DNA of 33,812 nt from Nitrospiraceae bacterium (GCA_919902505.1 CAKKRE010000082.1:1-33812); one strand, 5' to 3'. Positions 25,644 through 33,716 are shown, counted from the first letter of the stretch. Program-made: numbers and translations. The notes: generated by a model not told the origin, from the letters alone.

Positions 25644-28600
25644 ATGGCCAAGACACCCAAGAACACCACCGGTTCGAAGAAGAGCGTCGAAGCGCTGAAG
25701 CACGACGAAGCCAAGCGCAAGAACATCCCCACGGCTGAATACCAGTCCGTCTTACAAAAGACAGAGCAAGACCCGGTTCGTGTTGCCTATAAACGCGAGG
25801 CAGCCAGACTCGAAGAGGAAAAGACAGGACGCAACCGCGATCTCGACCCGCAGCTCATCTGGCGTGGCAAGGATGAGCAAGATTGGTCCGACCTCGTCGT
25901 CCAGGCCCCGCCGCTCTACATTCAGGAGAAAGTCCACCCCAAGGCACTCATCGACGACCTGCTGCGTGAGTCGCGTGAGCGTGAATACGAAACCGGGCAA
26001 CTCACGCCCGACCTGTTCGCGGACTTTAACGGCATCCCCAAGGGCGTGGACAAGACCGAGTTCTATCAGCACGACCAGAACTGGTCGAATCGCATGATTC
26101 TCGGCGACTCGTTACAAGTGATGGCGAGCCTCGCCGAGCGTGAAGGATTGCGCGGCAAGGTGCAGTGCATTTATCTCGACCCTCCCTACGGCATCAAATT
26201 CAACAGCAACTTCCAGTGGTCTACCACCAGCCGCGACGTGAAGGACGGTAACGCCAGCCATATCACTCGCGAGCCCGAGCAGGTCAAAGCCTTCCGCGAT
26301 ACCTGGCGCGATGGCATCCATAGCTACCTCACCTACTTGCGGGATCGGCTCACAGTCGCCCGCGATCTCCTCACCGATTCCGGCTCCATCTTCGTGCAGA
26401 TCGGCGATGAAAATGTCCATCGCATACGGGCGGTGATGGATGAAGTTTTCGGTGAGGATAATTTCTGTTCAACAATTCAAGTCACTAAAACGGGAAGCCA
26501 ATCCGGCGCTCTTCTGTCAAATGTTGCGGATTCCATTGTTTGGTATTCGAAATCAAAACCGAATATCAAATTCCGGAAATTCTTTCTGGAACGCCCCGAA
26601 AGAGAATCCCGTGAGGCGTCGCCCGATCCTGTTCTGTCTTCGGGCTTCAGAACGAACACTTCTGTTCCATTCACATTTAGAGAGAAAGTCTATGATCCGG
26701 GCACCAGCTACAACTGGAAAACCCACCTTGTAGGAATGGAGCGATTAGCAAAGGCGGATCGCCTGATTCCGCAAAAGACAGCACTCCGATACGCACGGTA
26801 TTTCGAAGACTACCCTGTAAAGGAAGCCAGTAACATCTGGGCAGACTTAGGCGGGGCATCCGATCTGATTTATGTAGTCCAGACAGCCACCAAGGTTATT
26901 CAGCGTTGTATCCTTATGGTCACTGACCCCGGTGACCTTGTGCTCGATCCGACGTGCGGTTCCGGCACTGCCGCCACCGTCGCCGAGCAATGGGGCCGGC
27001 GGTGGATCACGATTGATACGTCGCGTGTGGCGCTGGCGCTGGCCCGTGCGCGCATCATGGGCGCGCGCTATCCGTTTTACCTATTGGCTGATTCCCTAGA
27101 AGGCCAGATCAAAGAAGCTGAAGTATCCCATACCGCGCCGTCGTCGCAGCCAGTGCACGGAAACATTCGCCATGGCTTCGTCTATGAACGCGTGCCGCAC
27201 ATTCAATTAAGTGACATCGCCAACAACGTGGAGATCGATGTCATCTGGGACAAGTGGCAGACAACGCTAGAGCCGTTGCGCGAGTTGTTGAACACCGCAC
27301 TCAAGAAGACGCCTGCCGTCCGAAGCCTTGGCGAAGGAGGGTGGCAGGAGTGGGAGATTCCCCGTGAAGCCGATGCCAAGTGGCCGGACGCGGCGAAGAA
27401 GCTGCACGCCGATTGGTGGCAAGCCCGCATCGCCAGGCAGCAGGAAATTGATAAGTCCATTGCCGCCAAGGCTGAGGTCGAATACCTCTACGATAAGCCC
27501 TATCCCGATAACAAGAAGGCCCGCGTGGCCGGGCCATTCACGGTCGAAAGCCTCTCGCCACACCGTGTGCTTGGGGTGGATGAAAACGACAAATTGATCG
27601 ACCAGCTGAAGGAACGCAGCCCGGAGTACGGTGCGAAGCAAAGCTTTGCCCAAATGATTTTGGATAATTTGAAGACTGCCGGCGTTCAGCAGGCTCACAA
27701 GGAAGGTCGCATCACCTTTACCACTCTCACGCCATGGCCTGGCGATCTCGTCTGTGCCGAAGGCCGGTATATCGAAGGCAACGCCACAACGGGCGTTGAA
27801 AAGCGCGCTGCCATCTTCATCGGCCCGGAGTTTGGGACTGTCACCCGCCCCGACCTGGTCGCTGCCGCCCGCGAGGCGGGCGATGCCGGCTTCGATGTGT
27901 TGATCGCCTGCGCCTTCAACTACGACGCCCACTCTACGGAGTTCAGCAAGCTGGGCCGCATTCCGGTGCTCAAAGCCAGGATGAACGCTGATCTGCACAT
28001 GGCCGACGATCTCAAGAATACCGGCAAGGGAAACCTCTTTGTCATTTTCGGTGAGCCTGATATTACGGTGGTCAGTGGCCAGTGGTTGGTGGCCAGAAAT
28101 GGGAGGATGATCGCCAATTATGAGCACGTTAAAGAGTTATCAGGACTTGGAAGTCTGGAGGAAATCAATCGAGCTGGCCGAGCAGGTCTATCGGATATCG
28201 GGAAGGTTTCCGGTGGAGGAACGGTTCGGACTAACGTCCCAAGTTCGGCGGGCCGTGGCGTCAGTGGCGGCGAATATCGCGGAGGGAGCGGAACGGGAAG
28301 GGACGCGGGAGTTCCTCCAGTTCCTGGGGATCGCGAGCGGGTCACTGGCGGAGACGGAAACATTTCTGCATTTGGCTGCAAGGCTTGGGCTGGTGTCCCA
28401 GCCCGATATCAATCCGATTCTAGAACAGGCGGCCACCGTTGGTCGAATGCTCAACGGACTCAAGCACTCTCTGCGCTCGAAAACCTGAGGGAATCGGATT
28501 TCCCTCTTTCACTGACCACCGACCACAGGGCACAGGTCACCGTCCACGGCGTGGACGTATTCAAGCCTCAGACCGGCGAAGTCATCAGCGACGGCGCCGA

Positions 28601-28853
28601 CGGCATCGCCTGCTGGTTCATCGATACCGACTATAACGAAGAGAGCTTCTTCGTCCGCCACGCCTATTTCCTAGGCGCGAACGATCCCTATAGCGCGCTC
28701 AAGACCACACTCAAAGCGGAGATTGATCCAGAAGCCTGGGCCACCCTCAATAGTGACACCTCACGCGCCTTCCCCAAACCGAAGTCCGGACGCATCGCCG
28801 TGAAAGTCATCAACCATCTCGGCGATGAGGTGATGAAGGTGTTTAAGGCATGA
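25644..28853 (+). CDS. Type III-like (beta-class) site-specific DNA methyltransferase, carrying an in-frame inserted element
   Basis: The 1069-aa product is an adenine-type DNA methylase. Motif IV DPPYGIKFNS (~178) precedes the target-recognition region and then motif I DPTCGSGTAATVAEQ (~434), the beta-class order typical of type III Mod proteins. It should protect the sites cut by the Res protein two genes upstream. Residues up to ~806 (LFVIFGEPDI) are collinear with the family. About 160 residues follow, coded by the element at 28065-28543 and partly Gly-rich. The conserved C-terminal block then resumes at VHGVDVFKPQTGEV, through GIACWFIDTDYNEESFFVRHAYF, to the end. No stop or frameshift interrupts the frame, so a full-length protein with a long internal insert is possible. 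The recognition region (26440-26930) is visibly richer in A+T than its flanks. Confidence 0.9.
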   Translation: MAKTPKNTTGSKKSVEALKHDEAKRKNIPTAEYQSVLQKTEQDPVRVAYKREAARLEEEKTGRNRDLDPQLIWRGKDEQDWSDLVVQAPPLYIQEKVHPKALIDDLLRESREREYETGQLTPDLFADFNGIPKGVDKTEFYQHDQNWSNRMILGDSLQVMASLAEREGLRGKVQCIYLDPPYGIKFNSNFQWSTTSRDVKDGNASHITREPEQVKAFRDTWRDGIHSYLTYLRDRLTVARDLLTDSGSIFVQIGDENVHRIRAVMDEVFGEDNFCSTIQVTKTGSQSGALLSNVADSIVWYSKSKPNIKFRKFFLERPERESREASPDPVLSSGFRTNTSVPFTFREKVYDPGTSYNWKTHLVGMERLAKADRLIPQKTALRYARYFEDYPVKEASNIWADLGGASDLIYVVQTATKVIQRCILMVTDPGDLVLDPTCGSGTAATVAEQWGRRWITIDTSRVALALARARIMGARYPFYLLADSLEGQIKEAEVSHTAPSSQPVHGNIRHGFVYERVPHIQLSDIANNVEIDVIWDKWQTTLEPLRELLNTALKKTPAVRSLGEGGWQEWEIPREADAKWPDAAKKLHADWWQARIARQQEIDKSIAAKAEVEYLYDKPYPDNKKARVAGPFTVESLSPHRVLGVDENDKLIDQLKERSPEYGAKQSFAQMILDNLKTAGVQQAHKEGRITFTTLTPWPGDLVCAEGRYIEGNATTGVEKRAAIFIGPEFGTVTRPDLVAAAREAGDAGFDVLIACAFNYDAHSTEFSKLGRIPVLKARMNADLHMADDLKNTGKGNLFVIFGEPDITVVSGQWLVARNGRMIANYEHVKELSGLGSLEEINRAGRAGLSDIGKVSGGGTVRTNVPSSAGRGVSGGEYRGGSGTGRDAGVPPVPGDRERVTGGDGNISAFGCKAWAGVPARYQSDSRTGGHRWSNAQRTQALSALENLRESDFPLSLTTDHRAQVTVHGVDVFKPQTGEVISDGADGIACWFIDTDYNEESFFVRHAYFLGANDPYSALKTTLKAEIDPEAWATLNSDTSRAFPKPKSGRIAVKVINHLGDEVMKVFKA
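28065..28543 (+). mobile_element. IVS-like element with terminal inverted repeats and a four-helix-bundle gene, inserted in the methylase gene
   Basis: The left end (28065-28096, ACGGTGGTCAGTGGCCAG...) is complementary to the right end (28512-28543, ending CACAGGTCACCGT) at about 25 of 32 positions, including the outermost six. The interior holds one complete gene (28120-28488) with its own ribosome-binding site. The element interrupts the methylase between FGEPDI and VHGVDVF, motifs that normally lie close together. The host frame is open through the whole element. The last few bases of the right arm may be host sequence that matches by chance, so the exact borders are uncertain by about 15 bp. 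I see no clear target-site duplication. Confidence 0.78.
28120..28488 (+). CDS. Four-helix-bundle protein (23S-rRNA IVS / S23 / Avd-like family)
   Basis: The 122-aa product has the hallmark sequence of this family: SYQDLEVWRKSIELAEQVY at the start, FPVEERFGLTSQVRRA in the middle, then SVAANIAEGAEREGTREFLQFL and SGSLAETETFLHLAARLGL. Length and spacing are normal and the frame is intact. The ATG at 28120 is preceded by GGGAGGA 12 bp upstream. Members are encoded in intervening sequences of 23S rRNA genes, in intergenic regions, and, as Avd, in diversity-generating retroelements, where they bind nucleic acid. Here the gene lies on the same strand as, but in another frame from, the methylase that surrounds it. 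It would be translated from the methylase transcript or from its own. No reverse transcriptase is nearby, so a retroelement role is unlikely. Confidence 0.9.
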   Translation: MSTLKSYQDLEVWRKSIELAEQVYRISGRFPVEERFGLTSQVRRAVASVAANIAEGAEREGTREFLQFLGIASGSLAETETFLHLAARLGLVSQPDINPILEQAATVGRMLNGLKHSLRSKT

Positions 28854-28911
28854 TCAGGCATTTATATCAACTTATTCGAGAATTCATGTATAAAAGAGTG
28901 TAAATCAAAGC

Positions 28912-29694
28912 ATGGAACCCTCTAGAACATCCACAACTGTCCCCGAGCTCAAGCTATCGCATGCACCGATTGTGGAAGCGGTGCTTGATATTGACTGTGA
29001 CATGCCGCCCGCGTTCGACCTCGCCGCGGTGGAAGGAAAATTACAAGACGCCTTCCGCGATGAATATCCTAAGTTTCGAACGCAATATCTTGAGGAGTTT
29101 CGCATTGAGCGGGAAGGGGATCAGCCGTCGAGGCATTCAGCGAAGCGCGCGATTCAATCGTTGCAATTTCTGCAGAACGAGGGGAAACAGCTGGTGCAAG
29201 TTCGGACGCAGGGTTTCTCCTTTAATCGATTAGCTCCGTATGGCACACTGGATGAGTATTTGCCTGAGATTGAAAGGGTTTGGGGTCTTTTTACTAGCAT
29301 TGCCTCGCCCGTTCAAATTCGAATTGTGCGTCTTCGTTACATTAATCGTATTTTGCTTCCGTTTGCCAACGAGCATGTGGAGTTGGAGCATTACCTGAAA
29401 GTGAGTCCGAGGCGCCCTGAGGAGGAGCAACTGCAATTTGCTGGTTTCCTGAACCAGTACGCCGCAGTGGAGGTGGGTACGGGGCATCAGGTTAATATCG
29501 TCTTGACCTCCCAGCCACGTGAGAACGACATGCTTCCTATTATTCTCGACATTTGCGTGGCCAGCACGGAAACGGCCCCACCCGAAAACTGGACTTGGAT
29601 TTTAGCGAAGGTCCAGTCATTAAGAGTCTTGAAGAACCGTATTTTCAGAAACACGTTGACCGACAAATGCCTGACCCTCTTTCAGCAACACTAG
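28912..29694 (+). CDS. TIGR04255 family protein
   Basis: The 260-aa protein matches the TIGR04255 family. It begins with LSHAPIVEAVLDIDCDMPP and contains FSFNRLAPYGTLDEYLPEIERVW and IVRLRYINRILLP. It ends in SLRVLKNRIFRNTLTDKCLTLF, the family's typical C-terminal helix. The molecular function is not established. It starts 58 bp after the methylase stop, in an A+T-rich gap (TATAAA at 28889-28894 might be a -10 box, without a good -35). Its last 28 bp overlap the next gene, indicating translational coupling. In my memory such genes are sporadic and sit in accessory or defence-rich DNA, as here. Confidence 0.82.
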   Translation: MEPSRTSTTVPELKLSHAPIVEAVLDIDCDMPPAFDLAAVEGKLQDAFRDEYPKFRTQYLEEFRIEREGDQPSRHSAKRAIQSLQFLQNEGKQLVQVRTQGFSFNRLAPYGTLDEYLPEIERVWGLFTSIASPVQIRIVRLRYINRILLPFANEHVELEHYLKVSPRRPEEEQLQFAGFLNQYAAVEVGTGHQVNIVLTSQPRENDMLPIILDICVASTETAPPENWTWILAKVQSLRVLKNRIFRNTLTDKCLTLFQQH

Positions 29695-30212
29695 GTATCT
29701 GGCTAGGATATGCAACCGTGCAAGGGTATGCGCGCGAAAGTAGCGCCGTTTCCTCCGAAGCCCGGGTGCTGCGCAATGCTGTCAACGGTGTGCTGAAATT
29801 GGCTGAGCGATCGCAGGTCCTTTTTGGTGATAAAGCCGCTGCCATTTCGCAGCTAAGAACCATTGCGAATGAGTGCGCTGAGGTTGGCTGGGATGGTTAT
29901 AATGCCTCTCCCATTGAATGGACATCCGTTCGATTGGCCGAGGAATTTATTCGTGCAATGCCTGACGATTTGCCATTGCCAGAATTCGCTCCGGAGCCTG
30001 ATGGCTCTGTTTCTCTGGATTGGATTCAGTCCCGGAATCGCCTGTTCTCACTAAGCATGGGCATGACCAACCGGCTGGCCTATGCTTGGCTAGATGGTTC
30101 GGACAAGGGGCATGGCGTAGCCCGATTCGACGGGGAGAGAATTCCGACAAGAGTCATCGAAGGTATCACCGGGATCATGAATCATGGGAGTGCTCCCATC
30201 GGGGCTCGCTGA
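29667..30212 (+). CDS. Uncharacterised protein with WDGYNA motif, partner of the TIGR04255 gene
   Basis: I take the ATG at 29667 (MPDPLSATLGIWLGYATV), giving 181 residues; an upstream in-frame start at 29553 would lie deep inside the preceding gene. The recognisable segment is ANECAEVGWDGYNASPI followed by ALPLPEFAPEPDGSVSLDW-type sequence (here LPLPEFAPEPDGSVSLDWIQ) and LAYAWLDG. I have the impression of a conserved companion of TIGR04255 genes, but know no function. There is no signal peptide; one weakly hydrophobic N-terminal segment is seen. It overlaps both neighbours (28 and 29 bp), so the three genes are one translational unit. Confidence 0.75.
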   Translation: MPDPLSATLGIWLGYATVQGYARESSAVSSEARVLRNAVNGVLKLAERSQVLFGDKAAAISQLRTIANECAEVGWDGYNASPIEWTSVRLAEEFIRAMPDDLPLPEFAPEPDGSVSLDWIQSRNRLFSLSMGMTNRLAYAWLDGSDKGHGVARFDGERIPTRVIEGITGIMNHGSAPIGAR

Positions 30213-30597
30213 GGTAATTAGTGATGACGAAGATCTCGCGAGGTTTCTGACATCTTCGAGCCAGTTTAACGCCCACATGGCGAAACCAGCCTCTTTTCTG
30301 CCAAATCCTCAAGATCGCGAAACCTCTATTTTCCGCCACGGGAACAACCCCCTAGATAGGTTAAGGGCAATTGGCGTCGAACATGTCGCCGGCCAACGCA
30401 ATCTTCATGGAGCTGCCATTTTCAAAGCCCGCCACGTCAGAGCTGCACAACTCGATGTAACCGCAGCGGAGCCCCCTCCGCGGCACGCTGCGATTCGGAA
30501 TTGGCCTTGGCTTGAGAACGACCCTGAGTTGCAGAGGGCAAAGCAGAAGGAAATGGCGGCTGTCATTTCTAGCAAAGCAGAGTTGGTGCGTCTTTGA
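30184..30597 (+). CDS. Uncharacterised small protein, third gene of the TIGR04255 cassette
   Basis: The 137-aa product contains DDEDLARFLTSSSQFN, KPASFLPNPQDRETSIFRHG, NLHGAAIFKARHVRAAQLDV and EPPPRHAAIRNWPW, a pattern I associate with a conserved hypothetical family found next to TIGR04255 and WDGYNA genes. No catalytic motif is evident. The ATG at 30184 lies inside the end of the previous gene. The start codon forms one arm of a short hairpin (ATGGGAG-TG-CTCCCAT, 30184-30199), which could influence initiation. It ends 21 bp before the helicase gene. Confidence 0.72.
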   Translation: MGVLPSGLAEVISDDEDLARFLTSSSQFNAHMAKPASFLPNPQDRETSIFRHGNNPLDRLRAIGVEHVAGQRNLHGAAIFKARHVRAAQLDVTAAEPPPRHAAIRNWPWLENDPELQRAKQKEMAAVISSKAELVRL

Positions 30598-30618
30598 GAA
30601 AACCACGAAATTGAACGA

Positions 30619-32703
30619 ATGGAATTTCGTATTGCTGATACCTTCACTGACAGCCTCTCACGCCTGACCGGCGAGAAGCAGAAGGCCGTCAAGACGACTG
30701 CCTTCGACTTGCAGCTCAACCCGGCCAACCCGGGAATGAGCTTTCACAAGCTCGACAAGGCCAAGGATAAAAACTTCTGGTCGGTTCGCGTCAGCGGCGA
30801 CATTCGACTGATTGTCCACAAGACTCAAGGCAGCCTTCTGCTCTGCTATGTCGATCACCACGACAAGGCGTACGACTGGGCCGAGCGCCGTAAACTGGAA
30901 ACCCATCCCAAAACAGGTGCGGCTCAGTTAGTGGAGATTCGCGAGAAGGTTCAGGAGATTGTCGTTCCGAAATACGTCGAAGCCCCGAAGGCAGAGCCCA
31001 CCCAAAAGACGCTGTTCTCTAAGATGCCTGATGCGGAGTTGCTGAGTTACGGCGTGCCTGCAGAATGGCTGCAGGACGTGCGCCAGTCTACAGAAGACAC
31101 ACTTTTAACGTTGGTCGATCATCTGCCCGGCGAGGCTGCAGAGGCACTTCTTGAACTGGCGACTGGCGGGAAGCCCCGCCCGCCTCAGGCAGTGGTTGCG
31201 ATGGCAAACCCCTTCGATCACCCTGACGCACAACGCCGGTTCCGCGTGATGACCAACGTCGAGGAGCTGCAGCGCGCACTTGAGTTCCCCTGGGAGAAGT
31301 GGACGGTTTTTCTCCACCCGGAGCAACGGCAATGGGTGGAACGGGACTACAGCGGTCCTGCGCGAGTGTCGGGCTCGGCAGGGACGGGGAAAACGATCGT
31401 GGCGTTGCATCGGGCCACATTTCTGGCTCGTGCCCATCCCGATGCCCGAGTATTACTCGCCACATTTTCTGACACACTGGCGCATGCGCTCCATACGAAG
31501 CTGAGGCGACTGGTCGGCAATGAACCACGCCTTGGAGAACGCATTGACGTACATTCGTTGAATGCGCTTGGCTTACGGCTCTACAAATCGCTCTTGGGGC
31601 CGGTCAAGCTGGCAAGTCGTGGTGATGTGCGGGAACTCCTTCGCGAGGCATCAAAAGCAGTATCCGGCCACAAGTTCAGCCTCCATTTCCTTCTTACCGA
31701 ATGGGAACAGGTTGTAGATGCCTGGCAGTTGGCAAGCTGGGAGGCCTACCGCGATGTGGCTCGGTTGGGACGCAAGACTCGGCTTCCCGAAGCGCAACGG
31801 GCGGTCTTGTGGTCGATTTTCGAGAAGGTCCGCAGTGGTTTGAAGGAGCGTGGGGTCATGACTCAGGCGGCTGTGTTCACAGCGGTAGCGGCTGCAATGA
31901 CAAAGAGCAAGAACCCACCGTTCGAATTTGTAGTCGTGGACGAAGCACAGGACCTCAGCATTTCACACTTGCGGTTCTTTGCAGCACTTGGAGCAGGGCG
32001 TCCCAATGCCCTCTTCTTTGCCGGCGACCTCGGCCAACGGATTTTCCAGCAGCCGTTCTCTTGGAAAGCCCTGGGTGTCGATATTCGCGGACGGTCTCGC
32101 ACACTTCGGGTCAATTACCGAACGTCACATCAAATCCGCAAGCAAGCTGATCGTCTCTTAGGACCAGAGGTGTCCGATGCCGATGGTAACGTCGATGATC
32201 GGAGAGATACCGTCTCTGTATTCAACGGCCCACCGCCTTTGATCCAAGTCCTGAAGAATGAGAAAGAAGAGATCAAGACGGTCAGTGCCTGGCTATCAGA
32301 GCATCTGAAGATGGGAGTAGCACCTCATGAGTTTGGGGTGTTTGTCCGGTCTGAGGCCGAGCTGTCACGCGCCCGTGCTGCCGTTGAGGACGCTGGAATC
32401 CCATTCAAGGTTCTTGATGAGCACGTCGAAACAACGAGCGGCTACGCTTCAATCAGCACCATGCACTTGGCCAAAGGCTTGGAATTTCGCGCGGTAGCCG
32501 TGATGGCCTGCGACGATGAAATTATCCCTCTGCAGGAACGAATTGAAACAGTGGGTGACGATGCAGACTTACAGGAAGTTTATGACACCGAGCGGCATCT
32601 ACTTTACGTAGCCTGCACCCGTGCCCGAGACTATTTACTGATGACCAGCGTTGCTCCGGCATCGGAGTTTCTGGATGATCTAAGGCTTACTCGGCAGCAA
32701 TAG
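30619..32703 (+). CDS. RelE/ParE-like domain fused to UvrD/REP-type helicase
   Basis: The 694-aa protein has an N-terminal ~95-residue RelE/ParE-superfamily domain (FHKLDKAKDKNFWSVRVSGDIRLIVHK, then LCYVDHHDKAYDWAERR), a linker of ~130 residues and a superfamily 1A helicase. Helicase motifs: Walker A GSAGTGKTIVALHRA (~251-265), motif II VVDEAQDLS (~438-446), motif III FAGDLGQRIFQ, motif IV LRVNYRTSHQIRKQA, motif V STMHLAKGLEFRAV, motif VI RHLLYVACTRARDYLL (~655-670). It would unwind DNA using ATP; the RelE-like part may be an RNA-binding or cleaving toxin or only a binding domain. No antitoxin gene is adjacent. It lies 21 bp after the previous gene and 1 bp from the stop of a convergent transposase remnant. 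Confidence 0.88.
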   Translation: MEFRIADTFTDSLSRLTGEKQKAVKTTAFDLQLNPANPGMSFHKLDKAKDKNFWSVRVSGDIRLIVHKTQGSLLLCYVDHHDKAYDWAERRKLETHPKTGAAQLVEIREKVQEIVVPKYVEAPKAEPTQKTLFSKMPDAELLSYGVPAEWLQDVRQSTEDTLLTLVDHLPGEAAEALLELATGGKPRPPQAVVAMANPFDHPDAQRRFRVMTNVEELQRALEFPWEKWTVFLHPEQRQWVERDYSGPARVSGSAGTGKTIVALHRATFLARAHPDARVLLATFSDTLAHALHTKLRRLVGNEPRLGERIDVHSLNALGLRLYKSLLGPVKLASRGDVRELLREASKAVSGHKFSLHFLLTEWEQVVDAWQLASWEAYRDVARLGRKTRLPEAQRAVLWSIFEKVRSGLKERGVMTQAAVFTAVAAAMTKSKNPPFEFVVVDEAQDLSISHLRFFAALGAGRPNALFFAGDLGQRIFQQPFSWKALGVDIRGRSRTLRVNYRTSHQIRKQADRLLGPEVSDADGNVDDRRDTVSVFNGPPPLIQVLKNEKEEIKTVSAWLSEHLKMGVAPHEFGVFVRSEAELSRARAAVEDAGIPFKVLDEHVETTSGYASISTMHLAKGLEFRAVAVMACDDEIIPLQERIETVGDDADLQEVYDTERHLLYVACTRARDYLLMTSVAPASEFLDDLRLTRQQ

Positions 32704-32704
32704 G

Positions 32705-33716
32705 CTAGTGTAGTGCGTCCAACGCTTCTTGACATTTGGCGACGTTGGCCAAAATGTGTTCCGCGGACGCTGTCCAGGTGAAGACCCGGGGCTTCAGGTT
32801 GTGATGATGGACGTAGGCGTCGATGGCGGCCATGAGTTCACGGACGTTGCGGAAACTGCCTCGGCGAATGCGCTTGTCCGTGAGGTCTCGAAACCACCGT
32901 TCCACCATATTGAGCCACGAACTTGATGTGGGGATGACGTGTAGATGGAAGCGCGGATGCCGGCGCACCCAGCTCTTCACCCGAGGATGTTTATGGGTCC
33001 CATAGTTGTCCACAATGAGATGCAGATCGAGAGGGGAGAGGGTCTCGGCGTCAATCTTCTTGAGGAACCGGATGAACGCCTGATGCCGATGCCGCGGCAG
33101 GCAATCGCCGATCACGTTCCCATCGAGCCGGTTCAGCGCCGCAACAAGGTCGTCGTGCCATGGCGTGTATAGCAGGCTGCGGAAAAACTCGATTGTTGCG
33201 TAATACGTGACGATCAACTCAGACGTCGTGTCGGTATCAGCATCACCCGCAGGCTGCGCAACAAGGCCGTCCAGCAGGCCGCAGCACGCGAAGAGGCGAA
33301 TCGTACTCGCGCCGTACGGTGAGCTTCTGAGCGCCGCGAGAACGCCGCTGGCGGACTTTTTCCGCAGCCTGCTAGGCATGCGTCCGGGTCCCACTGCGGC
33401 CCTTCTTCATCGGCAGGCCTGGCTGGGTGCGGTCGAGGGCTTGGATCTGGCTGTTCTCGTCCACGGAGAGCACCACGGACTTGTCCGGAGGATTCAGATA
33501 CAGCCCCACCACGTCGTAGAGCGTCTCAACAAACTGGGTGTCACGGCTGCGCTTGACGGGCTTGCTCAGAGGAGGCTTGAGCCCCTGCTGCTTCCAGATG
33601 CGGCGCACCGTGGCTTCGCTGACCCCTTGCGCGTCCGCCAGGGTCCGGGTACTCCAGTGCGTCGTAGCGGGTGGCGTGTTGTGCAGGGTTGCCTCAACGA
33701 TCGTGCGGCCCTGCAT
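32705..33716 (-). pseudogene. IS630-family transposase, broken by a MITE insertion and a one-base deletion
   Basis: Reading on the minus strand from 33716: IVEATLHNTPPATTHWSTRTLA, a helix-turn-helix segment, and the catalytic strand VVLSVDENSQIQALDRTQPGLP run to GTRTHA at ~33375. The MITE follows. After it comes YTRHGTTTL in the original frame, then a one-base deletion near 33150 (TTGTT-GCGGCG, where TTGTTCGCGGCG is expected). The rest is AALNRLDGNVIG, LHLIVDNYGTHKHPRVKSW and TSSSWLNMVERWFRDLT to the stop at 32705. Removing the MITE with one TA restores the codons across the first break exactly. The N-terminal ~70-100 residues of the family are not found intact: a stop lies in frame near 33742. 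The gene is dead. Confidence 0.88.
33172..33372. mobile_element. 201-bp MITE with TA target duplication inside the IS630 transposase
   Basis: The ends are GCAGGCTGCGGAAAAA (from 33172) and TTTTTCCGCAGCCTGC (to 33372), perfect inverse copies. Both are flanked by TA (33170-33171, 33373-33374), the target preferred by IS630/Tc1-mariner transposases. No gene is inside. Excision with one TA reconstructs an uninterrupted transposase coding sequence (TRTHA followed by YTRHG), which confirms the borders to the base. Confidence 0.92.

Noticed and set aside
28097-28511. Diversity-generating retroelement because of the Avd-like protein
   Set aside because: No reverse transcriptase and no template/variable repeat pair seen in the window.
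32705-33394. A 229-residue protein with a novel N-terminal domain fused to a transposase end
   Set aside because: The first ~70 codons are MITE sequence read by chance in frame with the IS630 remnant; not a real fusion.
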